DNA of 64,000 nucleotides, from the NCBI RefSeq assembly GCF_900110205.1, contig NZ_FOCV01000001.1, positions 62,001-126,000 on the forward strand. Direction: 5' to 3'. Under the pieces are notes generated by a model. It saw only the letters and a list, made by a program, of their open reading frames with translations. It made no database searches and had not been told where the DNA came from. Of the stretch, positions 27,697-34,295 are shown in pieces (positions within the stretch are counted from its first letter, which is position 1; every line of letters begins with the position of its first letter). The stretch is from Rhizobium tibeticum. Lineage in GTDB: Bacteria > Pseudomonadota > Alphaproteobacteria > Rhizobiales > Rhizobiaceae. Both the position numbers and the translations under genes were made by a program.

Positions 27697-27705
27697 ATGG
27701 AAAAA

Positions 27706-27723
27706 CCCGGCATTTCTGCCGGG
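27706..27723 (+). terminator. hairpin after CorA/ZntB gene
   Basis: CCCGGCA (27706-27712), loop TTTC, TGCCGGG (27717-27723). A degenerate second copy of the same hairpin follows at 27724-27740. No long T-tract on the plus strand; an A5 run at its 5' side could serve the minus strand gene. Confidence 0.55.
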
Positions 27724-27764
27724 CCTGCATTTCTGCTGGGCGTTGAGACGTAAGCCAGTTTCCC

Positions 27765-28292
27765 TCAGTCGTACGGTGAAACGCACTGCTGGCGCGGGCC
27801 GTTGTAGGGCTGGAAGGTATTGTCGTAGGCGCGATAGGAGCGATAGCGCGCTTCGCACCGGGCCACATGGCCCGACCCAAGCGGGGCCGCCGGCGCAGGA
27901 GCGACATAGGTCGGCTGCGAGGCGATGGCGCCGCCAATGACCGCGCCGGCTCCGAAGGCAGCGAGCGGGAACCAGTATCCGTTGTAGTAGCGGTAGCCAC
28001 TTCGATAAGAGGGATAGCCGCGATAACCACCATACCAGCCAGGACGATAGGCTGGGCGATACCTTGGATAATAACCAGGGCGATAGCCGGGATAGTAGCC
28101 AGGCCGATATCCCGGGCGATAACCGGGAGGGCGGCAATAGGGACCACGGCAATATTGGACGTTCTGGACGTCACCAGACTTTTCGACATGCGGCAGGGCC
28201 GGCATCTGCATCGCCTGCGAGGGCGTAAAGCCACTTGCCAACGTGACGAAGGAAACGGCGGCAATCGCTATCTTCTTAAAAAATCCCGTCAT
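27765..28292 (-). CDS. BA14K-like secreted protein with tyrosine/arginine/glycine/proline repeats
   Basis: 175 residues. A short basic start and hydrophobic stretch (about 8-24) form a signal peptide or anchor. Residues 55-105 are a low-complexity RPGY/YPGY repeat, then a hydrophobic glycine/alanine segment (about 118-132) that may span the membrane. The C-terminus [19 protein letters not shown] followed by [10 protein letters not shown] is the BA14K family signature, known from Brucella lectin-like immunogenic proteins and common in Rhizobiales. Envelope location is likely; function is not known. It is divergent from the broken GH25 gene, with a long inverted repeat between them. Confidence 0.85.
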   Translation of the reverse strand: MTGFFKKIAIAAVSFVTLASGFTPSQAMQMPALPHVEKSGDVQNVQYCRGPYCRPPGYRPGYRPGYYPGYRPGYYPRYRPAYRPGWYGGYRGYPSYRSGYRYYNGYWFPLAAFGAGAVIGGAIASQPTYVAPAPAAPLGSGHVARCEARYRSYRAYDNTFQPYNGPRQQCVSPYD

Positions 28293-28327
28293 GGAAACTC
28301 CATTCCCAGGTTGGAATATGCGCGCAC

Positions 28328-28380
28328 GAGAACGCGAAGGCTATGAAAACGTTCCAATGATCCGTTTTCATGCCGTTCTC
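28328..28380. repeat. 53-bp imperfect inverted repeat between divergent genes
   Basis: ATGAAAACG (28343-28351) pairs with CGTTTTCAT (28363-28371), and the outer GAGAACG (28328-28334) pairs with CGTTCTC (28374-28380), with unequal internal loops of eight and two bases. It lies between the BA14K-like gene and the GH25 gene and could be a shared operator or RNA structure. Confidence 0.55.
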
Positions 28381-28447
28381 GCGACTTTCCGTTTTTAAGC
28401 GATCGCGGATTAACCCGACATTAACCGACTTTCACCAGGCTCTTTCC

Positions 28448-29445
28448 ATGAAGCAATCCTGGAGAAATCTTCTGCTTCGCCTGGTGGTTCCAGCGCTTGC
28501 CGCCGGCGCTGTCACTCAGGCTGCGGCAACCGACACTCTCCCCTGGAAGAATCCCAACAACGCGCTCGTCGTCGACGCCTACGAATTGAATACGATCGAT
28601 TGGGATTCTCTGCTTTCTGACAAGCGCATAACCGCCTTCATCTCGAAGGCCTCTGACGGACTTCCGGAGAGCTTCTCCTGCACCGGCGAACATGCCGGGG
28701 ACACGGTTGCGCACTGCAAGACCATGTGGCGCAAATACGCGGTGAGCCGCGAACTCTTCCAGACGCGGCGGCTTGTTGCAAGGGCGGCCGGCCTGCTGTG
28801 GGGCTCCTATCACCTTGCACGGCCGGGCAACCCGGTCGACCAAGCCAACCATTTCCTCGATTACGCCGATCCCAAGGACGACGAGATGATGATCCTCGAC
28901 CTCGAGGGCATCGATCCGCAGAAGTTCATGTCGCTGGAGGATGCGCAGATATTCGCGGGCCATATCAGGGCGCGGACCGGACGCTATCCAGTTCTTTACA
29001 CCAATCACAATACCGCCCGCTATATCGCCGCCTACCGCAACGACTATCCGGTGCTGGCGCGGCTGCCGATCTGGTATGCGCGCTACAAGCCCGACGTGAA
29101 GGGCGTGTTCCCGATGGGAAACTGGGATAACTCCTGATGTGGCAGTTCTCGTCCGGAACGAACTGCAGCAAGCGCCGGTGCCCTTATCGCGTCCCCGGCA
29201 CCCTGACCGATATCGATGTCAACGTCGCGCCGATGAACCGGGCCGAGCTCGCAAAGGTGTGGGCTCGGGGCAATCTTCTGCCTGCGCGCGAGCCCGACCC
29301 GCCGCTCGTCCTTGCCAAGATAGAGATGGAGCCGCGCCGAAGACCCGCCCAAGGCCCGGCGGCCCCCGTACCGGTTGTGCCGGACCCCATCGTCACCTCC
29401 TCGATTCCGCAGAGCGACGTGGGCCGTACCCGTCGCGACTTCTGA
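28448..29445 (+). pseudogene. GH25 family lysozyme, frameshifted near residue 229
   Basis: Secreted muramidase of glycoside hydrolase family 25. From ATG 28448 there is a signal peptide (residues 4-25) and a GH25 core with the N-terminal acidic NALVVDAYELNTIDW and the catalytic D-x-E in MMILDLEGID; YPVLYTNHNTARYI and IWYARY are also typical. The frame closes at TGA 29135-29137, just after NWDN, where GH25 proteins continue with a W-Q motif. That continuation (MWQFSSGTNC... to 29445, proline-rich end) is in another frame starting at ATG 29137. One missing base near 29131 (TAC expected, giving N-Y-L-M-W-Q) explains it. It could be a real mutation, a sequencing error, or a coupled two-ORF arrangement. 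Confidence 0.75.
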
Positions 29446-29457
29446 CGAGCGCTGCGC

Positions 29458-29490
29458 AAAAAAAGACCCCGCCTCTCGGGAGACGAGGTC
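29458..29490 (-). terminator. terminator of Rieske oxygenase gene
   Basis: On the minus strand, GACCTCGTCTC pairs with GAGGCGGGGTC (two G-U pairs, 11-bp stem; plus-strand 29465-29475 and 29480-29490), followed by seven T residues (complement of 29458-29464). A strong intrinsic terminator 24 bases past the oxygenase stop. Confidence 0.8.
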
Positions 29491-29513
29491 ACTCGGGAGG
29501 TAGGTTTCTCAGG

Positions 29514-30758
29514 TCAGGCGACGACGGAGAACTTCGCTTGATCGCCTTGCAGGCGATTGACCATGAAGGTTGAGTACCATTCGAGGAATTGCATGACGCC
29601 GCCTTCGTGCAGCATCGAATAGGGACCGGGCTCATATGCCGGCGAGTGAATACCGAAGGCATTCTCCTCGACGATGCGGCGGTCCTGGTCGTTGGTTTCG
29701 GTCCAGACGTGGGTGAGCTCGGCGAGATCGTAGTCGACGCCTTCGACGGCATCCTTGTGCACAAGCCACTTCGTCGTGACTGCCGTTTCGTTGGCGCTGA
29801 GCGGCAGCACGCGGAACGAGATCGCATGGTCGCCGAGAATGTGGTTCCACGTCGTCGGATAATGGAAGAGCAGCATCGTGCCGATGCGATCGATCGTCAC
29901 GTCGTCTGACAACGACCGCTTGACGGCGCTCTTGCCGGACATGGTGTAGCTCTCGGCGTCCTCGATCAATGGCATGCGGGCCGTGCGGAACTGACCATCG
30001 GGCGAAATCTGGAACTTGCTTGGCAATCCTGCCGCCTCGCAGCGTGCCCAGTGACCCGCGATCTCGGGATCGTCAGCGCCGCCATCCGTGCCCGTGACGC
30101 TCGGCGCTTCCGGGTAAGTGCGGCAAAGCTCCGGATGGTTGGCCGCGCAGTGATAGCACTCACGGTTGTTCTCCCAGACGAGCTTCCAGTTGCCCTTCTC
30201 GATGATCGTGCTCTGGAAGGCCACCTTCGCGTCGCTCAGGTGATGCGGCACCATGTAGGGCGCCACCATGTCGCGGACGGGCTGGAAGTCCGGCGCATTC
30301 TGGGCAAGACAGATGAAGATGTAGCCGCCGAAGCTCTCGCAATGAACGGGCTTTAGGCCGTAGCCGGTCTTGTCGAAATCGTCACCCATATGGCGGGCGA
30401 AAGCAAGCTTGCCATCGAGGTCGTAGGTCCACTGATGATAGGGGCAAACGAGGCGAACCGAGGAACCGTGCTCCTTCGTGCAGACACGCGAGCCGCGATG
30501 GCGACAGCTGTTGTGGAAGGCACGAATGACATTGTCGCGGCCGCGAACGATGACAACAGGGTATTCGCCGATCTGCACCGTGAAATAGGCACCGGCCTTC
30601 GGCAGTTCACAGTCGTGGCCCATGAACAGCCAATCGCGATAGTAGATCATTTCCATATCGAGCTTGAAATAATCTTCGTCGATATAGAAGGGCTGCTCGA
30701 GGCTGAAGCCTTCCCGCCGGGTCTTGAGTTGCCGCAATACGTTGCTGCGAATATCCAT
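29514..30758 (-). CDS. Rieske non-heme iron oxygenase alpha subunit, glycine betaine monooxygenase (GbcA)-like
   Basis: 414 residues from ATG 30758. Rieske 2Fe-2S ligands C85, H87 (CRHRGS) and C105, H108 (CPYHQW); mononuclear iron site in NNRECYHCAANHPEL with H203 and H208. The C-terminal half (TTKWLVHKDAVEGVDYD, NDQDRRIVEENAFGI) is very close to what I remember of Pseudomonas GbcA, which demethylates glycine betaine to dimethylglycine; other quaternary ammonium substrates (choline, carnitine, stachydrine) are possible. GAGGA seven bases before ATG 30758 decides the start; the frame is open to 30788. No reductase partner (GbcB) lies nearby, so electrons must come from elsewhere. Confidence 0.85.
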   Translation of the reverse strand: MDIRSNVLRQLKTRREGFSLEQPFYIDEDYFKLDMEMIYYRDWLFMGHDCELPKAGAYFTVQIGEYPVVIVRGRDNVIRAFHNSCRHRGSRVCTKEHGSSVRLVCPYHQWTYDLDGKLAFARHMGDDFDKTGYGLKPVHCESFGGYIFICLAQNAPDFQPVRDMVAPYMVPHHLSDAKVAFQSTIIEKGNWKLVWENNRECYHCAANHPELCRTYPEAPSVTGTDGGADDPEIAGHWARCEAAGLPSKFQISPDGQFRTARMPLIEDAESYTMSGKSAVKRSLSDDVTIDRIGTMLLFHYPTTWNHILGDHAISFRVLPLSANETAVTTKWLVHKDAVEGVDYDLAELTHVWTETNDQDRRIVEENAFGIHSPAYEPGPYSMLHEGGVMQFLEWYSTFMVNRLQGDQAKFSVVA

Positions 30759-31167
30759 CTGCACATCCTCGTATAGTGGCCCCGCCACTTGGTCGAAGGC
30801 GGGAGCCGGAGCTTTGCTCCCTCTCCGTCAGGAGATTTTCTTGAAAGACATTTAAGCATCGCCGGCGCGCGGCGTTTGGTTGTAAAGCGACATCGGCTTC
30901 GAAAATGACGACAGGCGGCAAAGGAGTGCGGAATTGAAGACAGCATTCCGCCTCTGCACGCTCTGTTGCTGGCGACCAAGGCAAATTACGACATCGGCGC
31001 AACCCAATTCGCAGCTAGGCCTGCGGGCGACTTTGCCGCGACCATCGCGTTTGCGACATGATGGTATTGGTCCATTCCTATGAAGCCGCGATGACCGCTG
31101 CGTTTAATATACCATTAAGCATGATTGCCTATCCTTGCGGCATCAAACACGCATGCGGATATCCACC
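30759..31167. other. divergent intergenic region
   Basis: 409 bases between the Rieske oxygenase and the DUF6656-like gene. It holds the 5' leaders of both. A small hairpin (GGGAGC 30801-30806 with GCTCCC 30816-30821) would lie in the oxygenase leader. No ORF, RNA gene or recognisable operator seen. Confidence 0.4.
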
Positions 31168-31773
31168 ATGGCGAAGCTTCGCTATTTCGACGCCGGTAAC
31201 AGCATCAATGCCCGCGAGGTCCCGGTCGCCGCGCATTCGGAATTCCTGCGCACTGGAAAGATTACGCGGACCCGCTCGCACTGGCTCGCCGAAGAGCGGC
31301 GCTACCTCTCGCATGACGAAGTCGCCGAGAGGACGGGCCGCAAGCTGGAGACGGCCGGCGCCAAGACGCATCAGCATATCAACGGCTTTCACCATTCGAT
31401 CCAGTTTCCGAAGATGCTCTTCCATCGGACGCTGCAGGACAGCCCGCATCTCGGCTACTGCCACGTGACGGCGGCGCGGACGAAATTCGCCCGTTACCAA
31501 GACGTCAGCTGGGCCTTCTACATCGCCAATTTCTACGCCGACATTGGCGACAACGACAATTTCTTCCAGCAGATTGACGTGAAGTATTCGCGCATGTACT
31601 TCGCCGTCGCCATCAAGCCGGGCGAGCATACGCCCGAAAAAATGACGATCGACCGCTCGGTGCGGGGCAACGGTTTGCTTTTCCGTACCGACGATCCGCA
31701 AATCGCCATCAGGAATGTGCTGTTGCTCGGCGCGCGCAACGAACAACTGCGCGAGATCATTCGTCAACTCTGA
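31168..31773 (+). CDS. conserved protein of unknown function (possibly DUF6656)
   Basis: About 201 residues, soluble, no signal peptide or membrane segment. Conserved-looking blocks are HSEFLRTGKITRTRSHWL, RYLSHDEVAERTGRKLE, FPKMLFHRTLQDSPHLGYCH and NGLLFRTDDPQIAIRNVLL. I recall near-identical proteins in Rhizobiaceae under the name DUF6656, but am not certain of the number. Starts at 31135, 31153 and 31168 are all possible; 31168 (MAKLRYFDAG) is used. No function can be assigned; tsaC follows after 80 bases. Confidence 0.7.
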   Translation: MAKLRYFDAGNSINAREVPVAAHSEFLRTGKITRTRSHWLAEERRYLSHDEVAERTGRKLETAGAKTHQHINGFHHSIQFPKMLFHRTLQDSPHLGYCHVTAARTKFARYQDVSWAFYIANFYADIGDNDNFFQQIDVKYSRMYFAVAIKPGEHTPEKMTIDRSVRGNGLLFRTDDPQIAIRNVLLLGARNEQLREIIRQL

Positions 31774-31853
31774 TCGGGATCATCGGCCAGCTCTGATATT
31801 GATCGGATCGCCCGGAAGGCATAAGGACTGCCCGACAGCAATCCGGGCGGCGC

Positions 31854-32828
31854 ATGGCACGATCGATCGATATCACGAAGGACAGGCAGCAGGCTATCGA
31901 AGCCGGGTGTGCCGTACTTGGCGAGGGATTCCCGATAGCAATCCCGACGGAGACCGTCTACGGGCTCGCCGCCGATGCCACCAATCCGATCGCGATCGCC
32001 CACATTTACGAGACCAAGGGCCGCCCGCGCTTCAACCCGCTCATCTGCCACATGGCCGATCTTGCCATGGCGGAAAGACACGCCGCGTTTGACCCCGTTT
32101 CGCGCGCGCTGGCCGAAGCTTTCTGGCCAGGCCCGCTGACGCTCGTGCTACCGCTGAAGCCGGAGAGCGCCATTCATTCGCTCGCAACTGCGGGTCTCGA
32201 TACCGTCGGCATCCGTGTTCCGAAAGGTTTTGCAGGCGACCTGATCCGCGCCTTCGGGCGACCGCTCGCCGCGCCCAGCGCCAATACGTCAGGCAAGATC
32301 AGTGCGACGAGCGCTGCCCATGTCGACGCCGATCTCGGCGAGCGCATCAGGTTGATCCTCGATGCCGGTGCGAGCACCGTCGGTGTCGAGTCCACGATCG
32401 TCAAGATCGAGGACGGCAAGCTCAGGCTCCTGCGACCGGGCGGTTTGGCGGCGATTGAGATCGAGCGTGTTGCAGGGCAAAAGCTTCTGAGATCCAAGAA
32501 GGCCTCGGCGGCCATCGAGGCGCCGGGAATGCTGGCATCCCATTATGCGCCCGGCGCAACCGTCCGGCTGGACGCAACCCGTGTCGATGCCGGCGAGGCG
32601 TTGATTGCCTTCGGCAAGACGTCTGTTGCCGGCGCCGATGACGCCAGAATCGTTCTCAATCTCAGCCAGGACGGAGATCTTGCCGAAGCGGCAGCCAATC
32701 TGTTCGATTATATGAAGCGAGCCGATGCCAGCGGCGCCGCGACAATCGCCTTTTCAGCCATCCCCGACGAAGGGCTCGGCGAGGCAATCAACGATCGGCT
32801 TCGCCGCGCCGCCGCGCCACGCGAATAA
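31854..32828 (+). CDS. tsaC: L-threonylcarbamoyladenylate synthase (Sua5 type)
   Basis: Makes threonylcarbamoyl-AMP, the donor for t6A37 in ANN-decoding tRNAs. The 324-residue length shows the two-domain Sua5 form: a YrdC domain (1-205) with PTETVYGLAADA, YETKGRPRFNPLICH, RVPKGF and APSANTSGKISAT, and a C-terminal Sua5 domain (from about 225, APGMLASHYAPGATVRLD). A dehydrogenase gene follows after 21 bases and is probably co-transcribed; the same pairing is, to my memory, common in rhizobia. Confidence 0.93.
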   Translation: MARSIDITKDRQQAIEAGCAVLGEGFPIAIPTETVYGLAADATNPIAIAHIYETKGRPRFNPLICHMADLAMAERHAAFDPVSRALAEAFWPGPLTLVLPLKPESAIHSLATAGLDTVGIRVPKGFAGDLIRAFGRPLAAPSANTSGKISATSAAHVDADLGERIRLILDAGASTVGVESTIVKIEDGKLRLLRPGGLAAIEIERVAGQKLLRSKKASAAIEAPGMLASHYAPGATVRLDATRVDAGEALIAFGKTSVAGADDARIVLNLSQDGDLAEAAANLFDYMKRADASGAATIAFSAIPDEGLGEAINDRLRRAAAPRE

Positions 32829-32849
32829 GCAAGAAGGATCAAGGTTTCG

Positions 32850-34295
32850 ATGAGCAGCGTTTCCCCCGAACTTCTCGACCGTTTCGCCGCCATCGTCGGC
32901 GAGAAACACGCGCTTCGCAGTGAGGCGGATCTCGCGCCCCATCTGATCGAAAACCGCGGCCTATACCATGGCTCCTCACCTCTCCTTCTCAAGCCTGGCT
33001 CTGTCGACGAAGTGTCGGCGATCCTGACGCTCGCAACCGAGACCGGAACTGCGGTCGTGCCTCAGACTGGCAATACCGGCCTCGTCGGCGGCCAGACGCC
33101 GCGCGAGGGCAAATCTGATATCATCATCTCGCTCGAACGCATGAACAAGATCCGCGATGTCGATCCGGTTGCCAATGTCATAGTCGCTGATGGCGGTGCG
33201 ATCCTCGCAGATGTGCAGAAGGCAGCAGAGACGCACGGCAGGCTGTTTCCACTGTCCCTCGGCTCCGAAGGCTCATGCCGGATCGGCGGCAATCTCTCAA
33301 CGAATGCCGGCGGCACGGCCGTGCTTGCCTATGGCAACATGCGACATCTCTGCCTCGGCCTCGAAGTCGTGCTGCCCTCCGGCGAAATCTGGAACGGCCT
33401 GCGTCGACTGAAGAAGGACAACACCGGCTACGATCTACGCGACCTGTTCATCGGCGCGGAAGGCACGCTCGGCATCATCACCGGCGCGGTGCTGAAGCTG
33501 TTTCCGCAACCGCTTGGAAAACAGGTCGCGTTCGCGGGTGTTAATTCGGTCGAGGATGCCCTTTCGTTCTTCAACCTTGCTTCCAGCCTTTGCGGCACCT
33601 CCCTGACAGGCTTCGAGCTGATGCCGCGCTTCGGCGTCGAGATTACCGCCCGCAACATCGAAGGCGTGCGTGATCCACTGGAATCGGCTCACCCCTGGTA
33701 TGTGCTCGTCGATATTTCGACGTCCGATTCGGCCGAGACTGCCGAGCGCATGATGATGGCGCTGCTCGAGCAGGGTTTCGAGGCCGGGCTGGTTCAGGAC
33801 GCTGCAATCGCATCGTCGGTCGCGCAGCAGAAGGCGCTCTGGCATATGCGTGAGAGCATGTCGGACGCCCAAAAGCCGGAAGGCGGATCGATCAAGCACG
33901 ACGTTTCCGTGCCGGTTTTGGCGATCCCGGCCTTCATGCGCGAGGCCAGGGATGCGGTCATGGCCGCCATGCCCGGCGCCCGCATCTGCGCCTTTGGCCA
34001 CATGGGCGACGGCAATATCCACTACAACATTTCCCAGCCGGTCGGCGCGGACAAGCAGGCGTTTGTGGCGCGCTGGCGCGATATGAACCACATCGTCCAT
34101 GGCTTCGTACTGGCGCATGGCGGGTCGATTTCCGCAGAGCATGGGATCGGTCAGCTGAAGCGCGATGAACTGGCCTCGATCCGGCCGGCGATCGAAATGG
34201 ACCTGATGCGCAGGATTAAGCGTGCCTTCGACCCGGCTGGCATCATGAACCCCGGCAAGGTCGTCAGCCTCGACCAGACGTTGCCGACGAACTAG
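32850..34295 (+). CDS. FAD-binding oxidoreductase, GlcD / D-2-hydroxyglutarate dehydrogenase-like
   Basis: 481-residue flavoprotein of the VAO/PCMH fold that oxidises D-2-hydroxyacids. FAD-binding segments PQTGNTGLVGGQTPREG (about 70-86) and GSCRIGGNLSTNAGGTAVLAYG; the C-terminal domain has FGHMGDGNIHYN and SAEHGIGQLKRDEL, whose histidines and glutamate bind metal and substrate in D-2HGDH-type enzymes, and ends DPAGIMNPGKV. Likely substrates are D-2-hydroxyglutarate or D-lactate; glycolate oxidase would need GlcE/F partners that are absent. AAGGA-like site precedes ATG 32850. CTAG is shared with the stop of the convergent DUF1217 gene. Confidence 0.88.
   Translation: MSSVSPELLDRFAAIVGEKHALRSEADLAPHLIENRGLYHGSSPLLLKPGSVDEVSAILTLATETGTAVVPQTGNTGLVGGQTPREGKSDIIISLERMNKIRDVDPVANVIVADGGAILADVQKAAETHGRLFPLSLGSEGSCRIGGNLSTNAGGTAVLAYGNMRHLCLGLEVVLPSGEIWNGLRRLKKDNTGYDLRDLFIGAEGTLGIITGAVLKLFPQPLGKQVAFAGVNSVEDALSFFNLASSLCGTSLTGFELMPRFGVEITARNIEGVRDPLESAHPWYVLVDISTSDSAETAERMMMALLEQGFEAGLVQDAAIASSVAQQKALWHMRESMSDAQKPEGGSIKHDVSVPVLAIPAFMREARDAVMAAMPGARICAFGHMGDGNIHYNISQPVGADKQAFVARWRDMNHIVHGFVLAHGGSISAEHGIGQLKRDELASIRPAIEMDLMRRIKRAFDPAGIMNPGKVVSLDQTLPTN

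Noticed and set aside
27990..28140. Short direct repeats resembling a CRISPR or tandem array
   Set aside because: They are codon-phased RPGY/YPGY repeats inside the BA14K-like gene with no unique spacers.
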